Position numbers and translations under genes: made by a program. 64,000 nucleotides of DNA. Source: Pseudoneurospora amorphoporcata. Taxonomy: Eukaryota; Ascomycota; Sordariomycetes; Sordariales; Sordariaceae. How positions within the stretch are numbered: position 1 is the first letter of the stretch; every line of letters begins with the position of its first letter. Positions 11,777 through 23,455 of the stretch are shown in pieces. Below the pieces are notes generated by a model. That model saw nothing but the letters and a program-made list of their open reading frames with translations. It ran no database searches and was not told the DNA's origin. The stretch is from NCBI GenBank assembly GCA_033297205.1, contig MU859105.1:124001-188000 (forward strand), given 5' to 3'.

Positions 11777-14700
11777 GTTTGTGGGAGGCAAGGAGGTAGG
11801 GTAAGGTAGATAGGTGCGAGTAGGTATGTACGATACTGGTTGATGTTGAATGTAAAGGACTGTCGCCTTGGCCCGCTAGTCAGACAGCGATTTTGTAGCC
11901 CTGACGAGTACCCTTGTTGTTGTGATTCCGCTTGTTTTTAACATACATAAACAGTCAACGATTTTGTGAGGATGATGGAAGCCAACTGCCTAACTGGAAA
12001 TCAAAATTTCAGACTCCATACGTCAAAGACATTTATCAACCGGCCTCTGTATCCTATTTCATATGACTTCTGAATACCCCAGACGCATACTTCAACTTCG
12101 CTTAAATATCCCAAAAGCTGCAGAAGCTGGGTTTTAGTTTGCACGAGATTCCGCGGAATTCTTTAACATGTGTGTCACTGCCTCCCTGTCAAAGACATAC
12201 CTCTAGGTTTTCCGAGTAACTTCTCTCTCTCCCTCTCTGCCTCGACCGCTGTATAAGTGTCCCGTAGCCTCCTTGATCCATCCAAGCTAGAGCCTGTCTG
12301 GTGGTGTACTCTGCCGGCCGCGAAACATCTGCTACACGCGGCCCCTCCCCCACGGTTTATACTTACTTACTCCTATATAATGCGATGATCCCCCACATGC
12401 TCCAATATTCTCTATGATGCGGCTCTGCCTCTTCTGGTTGCAATGAAGCCAAAAAGACAAGAGCGAGGGACGAGCTGCTATAGCCGTCCTGCCGGCCCCG
12501 GTGCGTTCCGTTCTGTATATTGCCCTTCCGGATTCCGTGGGGTGTAAGGCAAGCACTTGTGCATATTGGTTGAGCTGGGGGTACGAGGGCTTGAGGCAAA
12601 GTTGTACGTTCTCCAAGTGAAGTAGGAAAGAAAAAAGAGAAAAAAAGTCTTCGTCTACTACGGCTCGCCATCTAGGTATGTGGCTTTTTCCAGCTGTGAA
12701 AGTTTCAATCCCCTTGTACATATTGCCCGTTCGTAGTCAGCATGTAGGTTATCCCACGCAATACTGACACACAATGTGTGTATCTGGGCCTCAAAGCTTG
12801 GTACGCGATAACGTTTGGCGGTGGCTGAGGTTGTAATGGCAGTTAGTCTGCTCTGCCAGTTTCCATTTCTGCAACAATACCGGTAGACGGATGAACTTGA
12901 TCTGCACACTCACCGCCTCGCCTCTGTTTCGGGTATCTGTTTGCGATATGTATGTCATTATGCCAGATAGCCGGCCGTGTCAAACGAGGTAAGAACCGTA
13001 AAAGTTATTTTTGCCGGACGTGGAGGTAGTGAAAACAGACCAGGTCCCGGCATACAACTCGGAGGGTTTCTTGTCAGGCGTCAAGAGATATACTCTGCTT
13101 AAGCAACCGTTCAGTAGACTAGGAGAGTTGGTCAACATCAGCAACAGATAGTTTAGCTACGGCTCTTCCTCAGTTTGTTTCTTGAAGAGGACCTGACGCC
13201 AGTTATCAGAAGGGAAGACAACAATGTGCCCACAAAGTTGACGTCCGAGGCCCCGTGACTTTTGAGGTCGCCGTAATATTAGGAATTTGAAACATGGTCG
13301 GCACCTTGGTTGACCAGTTGAGCCGGGCATGTTGGGCTGGTCTGCATTGTACCATACCCACACTCCGCCGGAGCGGTCTCAACTGCATACTGACAAAGGA
13401 GAGAAGATGAAGACACATGTTCTCTACGACTGATAGATGCCTTTAATTAGCCACAACTAAGTTCCTCGACTTGCAACGTGGCTCGCCCACCATTGGGCGG
13501 GACATCCAAGTATTGGCAGTAGCAACGAGAGACTCCTGAAAACGGTTGAACCAAAAAAAGGTACTGGGGGGAATTTGCTCACTTGGGAACTATATCCATA
13601 TTTGAACAGTTGACTGAGATCAAAGCGCAAAATTCGAAACGTGACGTCCCGCTTGGCCCGTTCGATAGGGCCGATGACCCCTGATCTCTGCTTCCTGTTC
13701 AGGAACCATTTCTTGATGCTGATTGCAGGCTTCCAATGCTACATGGCAGCTTGCCATGTCCTGTGGGCCATACAACTAGAAATAAGGAGGCACCGTAATG
13801 GGTTGGTTCAGTTGTCAATAACATGGAGCATAAGTGATGACAAGGCAAACTGTTAGCATGGATGGCAAGGGTTGGCGATAGAGCCGAGAGAAGCAATGCC
13901 TCAAACATTAGCCGGTAAGCCGCTTTGTATGTCGATCTTGTATCAGGTCGAAAACGATCCTCGCTATATGCTTTCCAAGTCGAAATCTGAGGTTCTGCAG
14001 GTCATGATGTCAGGCGTAGGAGTGTCGTCCAAGGTGGTGTTCGGAAGTCTATAGGCGTTCCACGGACCATATGCTTCCTTCCTATACACCCTAGATAGGA
14101 TGGAGAGTTTTGTTGGCGGTGAGTGTCTGCTTCGCATAGAAGTCGTAAGGGATTCAAATTTTAGCACGGCGATTGATTTCTTGGGCGAGCCGCCATCCGC
14201 GATCCGCCGTGTACATTGCTCTGGACCGAACGTTTCGCGTATTGCCTACAGAACATGTTGGATGGATTGGACCCCGTTTAGAAATAGGCTGCTTCCGGTC
14301 TCATTCATCAGGGAGATAGATACACACTGTGCTGGAACAGTACTTATGTGAAAGACGAGAACATGAACTTGGCTGCTGCAAACATGTCATGATCCGATAG
14401 GTAGAGGAAAGCAAGTCTGGTTGAACGGTGGTGCCTCCGAGGCGGTTGCTTCCTGTTCTTGAGTGAAGTGGCATCATAATAAGGCAAGGGGGAATAAGGT
14501 TACGCAACATGAACTCGTTGCTTTGTGGATGGTCTACACGACATCCCGCGTCAAGTGGGTGTAATGGATGGGCAACCATATTTGGCCAGAACCATGGAAA
14601 GTAGCCGTGTCCTGATAGGAACCACGGCAGCATTTCATGCTTGTCCGCGGCTGGCAAGAGATGATGCCAAACATGGAACTGGAGATGGAGATGAGATGCC

Positions 14701-17624
14701 GCACTCTCTCGTGGCGGCTCGCCCAGGACGGGGAGCAGACCTCTATACCGTCGTATAGGCACGAACTATGGTCGAAACGGGCGAGACGAATGACAAGCTA
14801 AACCTGGACAGATAAAGTAAGGCCTCTAGTACCTGACAGCTTGAATTGAGACGCTAATCCGGAGGGGTCAGGGGTTGAGCCCGTGTACAGTAGCATGCTC
14901 ACCAGCCATGCTGCAGGGAAGCCGTCCAAGAACTAGACGAATCACGAGGGTGTTTCAAACGCCATTTTGCGTCAACCTCTGCAAGTGATGTTGAAGTCGC
15001 GAACACTGTGCCGAACTTGGACGAACTGCTTTCTCGGACTGGAGGGAGATTGCGAGCATGTGAAGTGATGGAACCTCCAAGCCGGGAATCATGGTGTTGT
15101 CCTCGCTGCCGCTGTCGGATGTCGAGATAGCCGGAAGCATGACGCTGTCCGAGGATGATGTCCGTGGGTGTGACAGGTGTCACGACGTCCCGGGGAGTCA
15201 TGGCTGGTTCTTCCGGCTTGTGCTTCACTCCAGGGCAAAGGCGTTATCTTTCACAGGGAAGCGGAATCGGCCTCGTTTAGCAGTGGTGCATGATTGCATC
15301 TGACTGCCGTCCAACAGTTGCCGGAAAAGGCGGCGTTAACTCGGGCGCCTCACCCGCTGCATTAGGGCCACAGAGAGTAGAGGTACCTAGAAATGAGAGT
15401 ATCGAGCGGGACTTTGTGCTTTTGACCATGTAGTGCGTGCAGTAGGGCAAGCCTGACCAAGTGGCAAATTGCAAGGACCAAGAAAATTTCCATGTTCTTT
15501 GAGAGTGAGAAGGAGAAACAGCCTGCGGAGGAGAGATGCAAGAGAGGTTCACCAGGGAAAGTGGTTCCTTCCCATCTGATTATCACGACTGTGGGGTCAC
15601 AGTTGAGAAAATACTCAACGCTGATTGGCTGGTTGCTGCACCTGTCAGCTAAGCAACCGCCCCTCCTTCCGATCTCTTTCCCTTCCTCTTCCATCAACTT
15701 CACTCCATTGACATGGAATTTGTCTTCTCATGTTCGTTCAGGCTGTGCTACCCTTCCATCCCGTGCCCTTTTCTTCTCTTCCCATTCTCCATGCTCCACG
15801 ATCCTCGATCGCGATGACAAGACCACGTCCCATTGTTAAATCGCACACCATCCTCCACACGCGTCAATCATGGATCAACGGGTAGGTTCCGGATCAGACA
15901 CCACCACCACCACCAACGCCACCACGACACTGCGACGTCTCATATAACATTTTTTTTTCTTTTCAGCAACCACATTGCTGGCCGTACCGCACTCTGTAGG
16001 TGATATATGCGTTATCACATCATGGTTTCCTTTGTGTCCTGGCTTGACAGCGGAATACCTTACCCTTTATGGGCCCAGTGGCTTTCCCAGTTGCACTGAA
16101 CCATATGCAGCGTTACCACATTCACAACGACATATCATACTCCCGCTGCAACATGTGGAATCCAATGCCTTCTCGATATTGCTGTCTACCTACTATCTGC
16201 GTCTGTTGACACACAGTGTATCCAGGAATGCCGTCTTCCATCGCCCGACTCCCCGTTTGTCTTCTTTCCATGTATGGGGGTGTCCTGTCTGAGTCCAGGA
16301 ATCCGCCGAGTTGACGCTACGAACGGTCGAACAGACCCCTCTGCTTCGGTTGCATCGCTCGGGCATGTCCACTGTTACCAATGGACCCTATGGTATACGG
16401 CCGAGCTGGGCGGAAGGCGGAACAACACTCCAACATGCCGCCGTTTCCTTGCCATATTAGCTTTGGCTCAACGGCTTGAGTTGCTTGCCATCCCGAGGAG
16501 ATTTGTCAATGCTCTTCTCCTATGGCTATGGTATCCTCTGCTGCTACCTGACGCATATACATGCAACATGGGTCATGACATGGTCAACTCCTCACATTTT
16601 GGCCGCGGTAGCCATCCCGTCCGGCCCGTACAGGCATGCTTGCACAACCATGTGTATAACGCCTCGTACCTAGCTACAGGTGTCATCTCTCGGCATGTCA
16701 AGGTTTCGGCTATTGCTTGTGCTACTACATACACATGTACCCTGAGCCCATGCTCTTCTCCGGTTCCGGATGGGCTGTTACCTCAATGTTGCCCTTTGGA
16801 CGTCAACAAGCATAGACGATAGCTTCCCGCGCAAAGTTGTGCAGCTGCTGGTCTCCTTGCATGCCCTTTCCGAGATCATAAGAGTGTTGGACTTCCTTGA
16901 GCGCATGTCTTTTTGACCATTTCTCAGGCATTGAGCGATAACCGTCAGATCTCTTACTGGTGAGCTTGTTCGAGTCTGTGCTAGGGAGCCACTGTTGTTC
17001 AGACCTGTCCATGCCATCCTACTCTGTGGCTGTCGAAATCCATGCTTTCTGGGCCCTGGATGGAGTCCATCCTAATTCAAGCATGGAAGTAGTTGACTGA
17101 GGCACGTCACTCGAAAAGAACACATCACATGCCGCGATGGTCCAAAGGATTAATATACTTAGGGGTGGGGGGTTCTGCGTGTGTTCTGGCCTTCTCTTCT
17201 GACTATCATCCAAGTTGCCATCATCAAACCCCTGTTGCATTCTTCCAAGCAGTGTTTTTGTTTCTGGCCTGGACTCTCTCGAACCTTGCCAGATATCTTC
17301 CTCTCTACTTTCGCCCCTTGCAGTAAACAGGGGTAACACGCCTCACAAGGGCCCTAGCCATCTATCTCCGAGTCTTCGATTTCCCTTTTGGTCTCCTCCC
17401 CGTCTGGTTGCCACATCCAAAGACTTTGTAAAGAGCCAAGCAATTCTTTCTACCCTACAACCGAGCTCCTCATATATCCCAGCCCCACGGTCATTTTGAC
17501 ACCTACTTCCCCAAGTCTTTCGAACTACACACCGGTCTATTTCTTGAGCCTCATCAAGCCAAGCTATACAATTACACCTCTTATCCCACTCCCATCCCAC
17601 GTCCTTGTTGTCATCTTATTCAAT
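11777..17624. other. Long intergenic region, mef2 to polyol dehydrogenase
   Basis: This stretch of 5.8 kb has no recognisable protein. The longest ATG-started minus frame (14301-14762, 153 codons) has only moderate GC at third positions and no familiar motif. A splice-like arrangement occurs at 15871-15966: ATGGATCAACGG followed by GTAGGT, then a T-rich run ending in CAG. The joined frame stops after 14 codons. The region may hold non-coding transcripts or a long upstream control region. Confidence 0.5.
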
Positions 17625-19136
17625 ATGGCCCCCTCTGCAGTATGTGAGTATGTACCGATGCACTTACCCGTCATGTCCAAGGCTTCATCCATCAATGCGT
17701 CTGTCTTGCATGGCCCACGGGACCTGCGATTGGTAAGTTTCTCATCCCCTTGTTCCTGGGTGTAGATGGGAGCGTTACACAATAAAGGGAGGTAGCAACC
17801 CCGGTATTTGTAACCATCGCCCTACAACGCTCCTTCGGTTCTCTTGTCTTGTGACACAAAGATCTGACACGGGTATTGTGAATGCAGGAAAGACGAACCA
17901 TCGAAGAACCTGGATTTGGTGAGCTCCAAATTGCCGTCAAGACGACAGGTATTTGCGGCTCCGATGTCTCATACTACAAGAAGTTTGCCAATGGCGACCT
18001 TTGCGCCTGCATGCCCCTCTCACTTGGTCATGAGTCCTCGGGTGTTGTCGTTGCCTTAGGGCCCCAGGCCTCGGGCTTTAGCATTGGTGACAGGGTAGCC
18101 CTTGAAGTTGGTGTGGCATGCGGCCAATGCACAATCTGTCGCAAAGGTCGTTATAATCTTTGCAAAAAGATGAGATTCAGGAGTAGTGCCAAATCGGTCC
18201 CTCACTACCAAGGTACCCTCCAAGAGAGGATCAACCACCCGGCCATCTGGTGTCACAAGTAAGCTCGCTCAGGAGTTTCGTGTACCAATTCTTTGCTAAC
18301 AACTCCACAGGCTCCCTGATGATATTTCTTTTGATGCAGCAGCCCTTCTTGAACCTCTTTCAGTTGGGATACATGCGGTAAACCGAGCAAGTCCCACTCC
18401 CGGCTCTACGGCTTTGGTACTCGGAGCCGGCACTGTCGGGCTACTCACCGCAGCCATGGCCCGTCAAGCAGGTTACACACAGGTGACTATCACTGATGTT
18501 GACCAAGGCCGCGTCGACTACGTCATCTCCAAGGGGTTCGCAACCCACGGCTACGTCGTTCCCCGACCACTTCACACTTCCAGCAGCTCCTCAATATTCA
18601 CCAACAGCAACAGCAGCTCCAGCTCATCCACCCCATTAGATGGCATCGCCACACCATCCAGCACGCTTCCATTCCGCAGCTCGCTTGACTCTGCCAAAAC
18701 TCTTGCCGCCGACATGCTAGCCCTTACGCAAAACCCTATCCTCGACAGCGATGACGAAGACATCGGCGTTGACGTCACCTTTGAGTGCACCGGCAAGGAA
18801 GTGTGCATGCACACGGCTCTGTATGCTACCCGGCCAGGAGGGAAAGTCATTATGGTCGGCATGGGCACGCCCATCCAGACATTGCCGTTGTCGGTTGCCC
18901 ATCTGAGAGAGATTGACATTCTGGGTATCTTCCGATATGCCAACACGTATGCTACCGGTATCCGGATGCTGTGTAACCAGAGGAAATCCGGTGCTGGGTT
19001 CACTCTGCCGAGCCTGGACGACATGGTTACCCACCGGTTTAAAGGGCTGGAGAACGCCAAGGGAGCGTTTGAACTGGCTAGTCGGACGAGTGATGACGAA
19101 GGGAACCTGGTGCTTAAGGTTGTTATTGAGGCGTAG
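17625..19136 (+). CDS. Zinc-dependent polyol dehydrogenase (sorbitol/xylitol type)
   Basis: This is a medium-chain dehydrogenase that would oxidise a polyol such as sorbitol or xylitol to the ketose with NAD. Exons are 17625-17732, 17888-18258 and 18311-19136, with introns of 155 and 52 nt, giving 434 aa. Catalytic zinc ligands are visible: Cys59 in GICGSDV and His84-Glu85 in LSLGHESSG. The four structural-zinc cysteines are 114, 117, 120 and 128. The Rossmann motif is LGAGTVGLLTAA. The family motif EPLSVGIHA is intact. A Ser/Asn/Thr-rich insertion of about 50-60 residues interrupts the coenzyme domain after VVPRPLH. The first ATG is used here, but ATG at 17673 (MSKASS) is equally plausible. 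L-arabinitol dehydrogenase activity cannot be excluded. Confidence 0.85.
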
Positions 19137-19747
19137 GACGCCTCTATTTCACATTTGCTACTGTACCAATCTCAGGGGTTTGCTTTGATACGATAGATGG
19201 TCTTGGCTTTGGAGACGTACGGTTGAACGGGCTTACGAAGAGCTACAATACCCTACTATTTTCGGTTATTTTTTCAAGTGTGTTTTATGTATCTAACGCT
19301 CCCTTTCCCTCCTTTTTTTCTTTTTTTTTTTTCTGCACATCTTATACTTAAGGTAGATACACCTCGTTCAGCGAACGAATCATAATACACCTCCAGAAAC
19401 AATGCTCATGTTTTATATGGTGGAAAATGGCAGCAAAAGAAGACGACAATGCGGCATTCAACTATCCAGACACTATGATAATAGAGAGGCGAGAATGAGC
19501 CCAAGAGAACTGGACTGGACTGGACTGGACTGGACTGTAAGCAAGCATCCAAGCCATCCGTCCGTCTACAAAAAAGGCATTGCCCCAAATTCCCACCACC
19601 CCAACTTTGCGCCGCACGAGCCCAAGTACAGGAATAGACCCCTGAAGCTGACTGCACCACAATCTAGGGTTTAAACATTACAATACTGTGTGTGAACAGT
19701 AAACTAACACTTCATCTCTATCCTGTCCGGCACATGCAATTCAGAAA
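19137..19747. other. Convergent spacer with TGGAC tandem repeat
   Basis: This is a 3' UTR region between the dehydrogenase and the deacetylase. It carries a T-rich run at about 19313-19333 and five perfect copies of TGGAC at 19511-19535. Nothing else is apparent. Confidence 0.6.
19511..19535. repeat. (TGGAC)5 pentanucleotide repeat
   Basis: Five exact tandem copies of TGGAC, lying between the 3' ends of two convergent genes. It is probably a simple microsatellite. Confidence 0.9.
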
Positions 19748-22700
19748 TTAGTTTCTCTCAGGCGTCTCCTCCTCCTGCTTCTGCCCAGAAAAAATCACAC
19801 TAGGCAAAGAAGCAGGCGTAGACGGCCCCGGAGACTCAGATTGCTGCTGCAATTGCTCCAAAGTCTTCTGAGGTGAAAACGGAATGGCCGAGTTGGCAGT
19901 AAACACTGGGATATCCTTCCTGTTCATAGCAGGTCTGGGACTAGTCGGTGTCTGCGCTGGCTTAGCAGTGGCAGTAGCAGTAGTGGGTGGTTGGTACTGA
20001 ATAAAATTATCCTGCTGATTGCCTTGGCCTGTTGGATTTCTCGCAGGCTGGAAAGGCCTCGTCGGCAAAGGGAAGGAAGTACGGCCTGGCATGGGCGTGG
20101 ATGTGAGAGCTGGTGTTTCGAGGTCTTCCATGTCGATGTCTCCATCCCCGTCTACCACGTCTTGGTGGTGATGGTGATGGTGGGCAAATAACTCGGGATA
20201 CTTCTCCGTGGCATCCATGTCTTCGGAGGAAGAGACTGAGTTCCGGCCTTGGGAGTTGGGGGTGTAGAACTGGGTGGATGGCGCGGGAGAGCTGTTGGTG
20301 TTGCTTTCGGTGGGCGATTGGACCGTGGCGGCAACGGGTGTCTGCGTAGGCTGTTGCTGTTGGTGAGATTTGTTTTCCTCCAGATTTGACGTTACAACGG
20401 ATATCGCGTCGGTGTTGGCGGTGGCGAGGTTTTCTTTCGCGGCATGCTCCCGCTCGCGAGCCTCTTTCTGGGCTTGTGTGATAAGAGTGATCTTAACCTT
20501 CTTCATCCCGCCGGTCAAGCTATCCAGGCCGTCGCCATTGGTGCCATTAGATGGCTGAGCGTCGCCCGAGTGGGAGGCTGGAGTTGGTGACACTAAGGAT
20601 GCGTTGGAGCTCCTTGCTGACTCGATGGTCGAAGTTGAAGTCTTCCTCTCTGTCTTTGGTGCCTGCAGAGCATACTTGTTCTTTACTGGTCCCCGCGTTT
20701 TCTTGACCGCAAGAGCGTTTCCTTGCGGTCTAACGCTCATTGAAGACTCAGGCCTAATGCTCATGGATGTTTCCGGTCTTCCATCGTCTTCCGCATTCAT
20801 GGTTGAGTATCTGTGGCTCGGAGGAGACGAGTCAACGCTGTCTGGGACGATGGTCGATGCAGCACTAAGGCGTCGACTACGTGCAGCACGAGCACCTCCT
20901 CGAGGCATACCGGTCTCTCCTACAGACACAGCATTTGCCCGATCGTCGTCGGTATCCTCCTCCTTGATAGGCATTGCTTGCTTGGCTTTACGCTCCCTCA
21001 AGGCCATCCTAGTAGAAGGCCGGTCCGAAGCATTTGCAGTACCGGCATCGGACGACGAGGTATTCGCTTGGGCTAACTGACGCTCGCGGCGAGCCTTGGT
21101 GGCCTCGGCATTGAGATCTGTGTGAGTACAGCTATCCGTCTGACGGTCGCTCGGAATAAGAAGCTTGCTCAATTCACAGGCTGCAACAGCCCATGAGATC
21201 TCTGGAGCAGGGGTCGTCGGTATTCTCGACGGTATTGGTGACAGTGGCCTGTTGGCTGCCATGAGTGCGTGCTGATGAAGTCCGGACATACTTCTCCGTG
21301 GCGCTACAGAACGCGCTGTAGAGGCTTGTGTAGGTGAACAGTAGGTAGGGGGTGTAACGTTCCGAGGGGGCTTGGGTGGTTCGGGCGGAGGAGTCATCGA
21401 TGTGGTCTCCAGACGTTCAAGCTCGGCAGCAGACCACCATGAAGGGTTGTACTGATCATGAGCCTGCCTATTTCCAGTAGCACTGGCTCCAGCAAGGCCG
21501 CAAACGTGGCTCATGATGCCAGAGCAAAGTGCACGATCACTATAACCTCCCTCCAGCACGCTGATGATTCGGCCCTCTACGGCCGTGCCAACCTCTGCTG
21601 CTATACGTACTACATCTCGGGTCAACCGAGCATAGAACTCTGTCGGAACATTAACATTGTGTCTCTGCATTCCGGAACCCTCCCATTCGCTGGCATCGAA
21701 ACCAGCAGAGAGGAAGATGGCTGCCTTTGCGTTTTGGCCTGCTGCTCGCAAGCGCTCCGCCTGTGTGACCAGATAGCTGCGCGCCTTTTCAAGCAAATTG
21801 GTATACTTGGTCTCGTAGAGCGCCCAGAACTCGTCTTCCGTCTTCCAGGGCTGTAGGTGAACATTCCACACGTTCTGGCCATGTGCGTTGTCGATGCAAA
21901 TGCTCGCATTCATAACCTTTTCGTCGTCGCCGGTCTCGCAAGGGTACGAGTTGATATCGTGAATACTGAAGTACCCGATCGAGGTCTTCTTCCATGCCGC
22001 TGCGTTCTTTGCAGCCTTTACGCCCCTCGAGTTGTGCTGCCAAGCGATTTGCTGAGAGCCGTCGCCGTGGTGGAGGTCAAAGTCGATAATGGCGGCGTGG
22101 GTCAAGCCATGGCTCAGAATTGCATGCATAATGCCAACATGAACGTTGTTAACCCAACAAAACCCGGAGGGATATGAGGCAGAGCAGTGATGGCCAGGCG
22201 GGCGAATGGCTACAAAAGCCCTTTTCGGGCCCTCAGGCCCAAAGACTGCATCGACTGCCTCACAGACGCCTCCCATTGCTCCCTCCATAGCCTCCAGTGA
22301 TTCGGCACAAAGATAGAGGTCGCCTTCATGGAACTTTGCAGGTTCTTCCGCATTGGGTCCACGATCCATGTCCGGGCGTATGAGTTCTTTTCCATTCGTC
22401 GCCAGCTTCGCTTCCGCGGTATCGCACATGATTTTGAGCTCCTCCATCCATTTCGTACCATGTACGTTGGTGACCGTCTGGGATGTGATAGGCAGGCGTC
22501 GAGTCGTCTTTTGTATCAGAAAAGGTACCGAAGGGAGCTTTCTGGGATCATGGTCCGGATGGATTGGGAAAGAACCGTCTTGATGCCGCTCGCCCAGACG
22601 AACATAGGCCGCCGACACTCCCAAGACGCTAGCCTTAATTCTCTCGGGTCGTTCAACGATCGTGCTCAAGTTCGCCTTGGATGTCCGCGGACGAGAGTAG

Positions 22701-23455
22701 CGATGTCCATAGCATGCGTCGTTCAAGATAACGACGGTCTCAGCCGCTAACCTCGGTTCGTCTCCGTGATGGATCTCGAGTTCGGCCTTGAAGTGGTCAC
22801 TGGCGACAGACTGCGCGGTCGGCGGCATTTTGAACTCGGACGTCTCGGGGGGCATGTCGTTTAGGGGTGACTTCTTTGCGGCGGACGGGGTGAGGGTGAC
22901 TGAACTGGAGCGACGTTGGAGCAATGGGGTATGGCCATGGCTGTTGTGGGCGACCTGGATCGAGTTCATGGAGGCTTTTCGGCGGAGTGCTGGAGTTTGT
23001 GAGCGAGACGGAGCCCCGCCGTAGGATACGTTCCGCATAGCGCTACCGGGGCGGGATGTCGTTCCGTTTGGCGATACAGCAGTCGGAGACGAAACCTGGG
23101 GACGGAGGGGACTGATGGCAGGTGCCGGGTGGTTGGCAGTACGGGGACTCTTTCTGGGTGAAGGAGATTGTGAAGTCGCGGAGGACGGGGATGCCAGAGA
23201 AATGGACAGGTGATTCAAGGACTGTGTTAAATCGCCCTCTGCATTATTCTTGTGAAGCTGCCCTTTGCTTGCCGTTCGTGATAACCGTCTTTGTTGCAGG
23301 GTCGACGCTGAGGTTGGAGTTGTATGTGCATCTGATCCAGCACCTGCTGGCACACCGGAAGCTCTCCTGGTATTAGTGGTGGAAGACCGGGAGGATGCCA
23401 CGGACGCGGAAGACGATGGCCTGTTGTGGAACGTGGCAGAGGAGGACGAAGACAT
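19748..23455 (-). CDS. hda-4: HOS3-type class II histone deacetylase
   Basis: This is a zinc-dependent protein/histone deacetylase of the fungus-specific HOS3 branch. It is a single exon of 1235 aa. Residues 1-235 are Ser/Thr/Pro-rich and disordered. The catalytic domain covers about 240-660, opening with LNDACYGHRYSRPRTSK. The motif RPPGHH (418-423) and the active-site stretch DFDLHHGDG (458-466) are present. Asp460 and His462 there, with Asp587 in SAGFD, are the expected zinc ligands. LEGGY (634-638) closes the pocket. All catalytic residues look intact. The remaining 570 residues are low in complexity with basic patches and a short His run, much longer than in the yeast protein. Neurospora has one such gene, named hda-4, and I assign the symbol on that basis. 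It is convergent with the dehydrogenase and divergent from the GPI protein gene. Confidence 0.9.
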   Translation of the reverse strand: MSSSSSATFHNRPSSSASVASSRSSTTNTRRASGVPAGAGSDAHTTPTSASTLQQRRLSRTASKGQLHKNNAEGDLTQSLNHLSISLASPSSATSQSPSPRKSPRTANHPAPAISPLRPQVSSPTAVSPNGTTSRPGSAMRNVSYGGAPSRSQTPALRRKASMNSIQVAHNSHGHTPLLQRRSSSVTLTPSAAKKSPLNDMPPETSEFKMPPTAQSVASDHFKAELEIHHGDEPRLAAETVVILNDACYGHRYSRPRTSKANLSTIVERPERIKASVLGVSAAYVRLGERHQDGSFPIHPDHDPRKLPSVPFLIQKTTRRLPITSQTVTNVHGTKWMEELKIMCDTAEAKLATNGKELIRPDMDRGPNAEEPAKFHEGDLYLCAESLEAMEGAMGGVCEAVDAVFGPEGPKRAFVAIRPPGHHCSASYPSGFCWVNNVHVGIMHAILSHGLTHAAIIDFDLHHGDGSQQIAWQHNSRGVKAAKNAAAWKKTSIGYFSIHDINSYPCETGDDEKVMNASICIDNAHGQNVWNVHLQPWKTEDEFWALYETKYTNLLEKARSYLVTQAERLRAAGQNAKAAIFLSAGFDASEWEGSGMQRHNVNVPTEFYARLTRDVVRIAAEVGTAVEGRIISVLEGGYSDRALCSGIMSHVCGLAGASATGNRQAHDQYNPSWWSAAELERLETTSMTPPPEPPKPPRNVTPPTYCSPTQASTARSVAPRRSMSGLHQHALMAANRPLSPIPSRIPTTPAPEISWAVAACELSKLLIPSDRQTDSCTHTDLNAEATKARRERQLAQANTSSSDAGTANASDRPSTRMALRERKAKQAMPIKEEDTDDDRANAVSVGETGMPRGGARAARSRRLSAASTIVPDSVDSSPPSHRYSTMNAEDDGRPETSMSIRPESSMSVRPQGNALAVKKTRGPVKNKYALQAPKTERKTSTSTIESARSSNASLVSPTPASHSGDAQPSNGTNGDGLDSLTGGMKKVKITLITQAQKEAREREHAAKENLATANTDAISVVTSNLEENKSHQQQQPTQTPVAATVQSPTESNTNSSPAPSTQFYTPNSQGRNSVSSSEDMDATEKYPELFAHHHHHHQDVVDGDGDIDMEDLETPALTSTPMPGRTSFPLPTRPFQPARNPTGQGNQQDNFIQYQPPTTATATAKPAQTPTSPRPAMNRKDIPVFTANSAIPFSPQKTLEQLQQQSESPGPSTPASLPSVIFSGQKQEEETPERN

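Noticed and set aside
10577..11791. 404-codon open frame on the minus strand
   Set aside because: It is antisense to the conserved EF-G2 gene; the openness follows from strong codon bias on the sense strand.
13741..13759. 8-bp palindromic arms ACATGGCA / TGCCATGT
   Set aside because: Short and isolated; expected by chance in 64 kb.
14301..14762. 153-codon ATG-started minus frame in the long mef2 - dehydrogenase gap
   Set aside because: GC at third positions is only slightly raised, there is no motif and no neighbour support; left unannotated.
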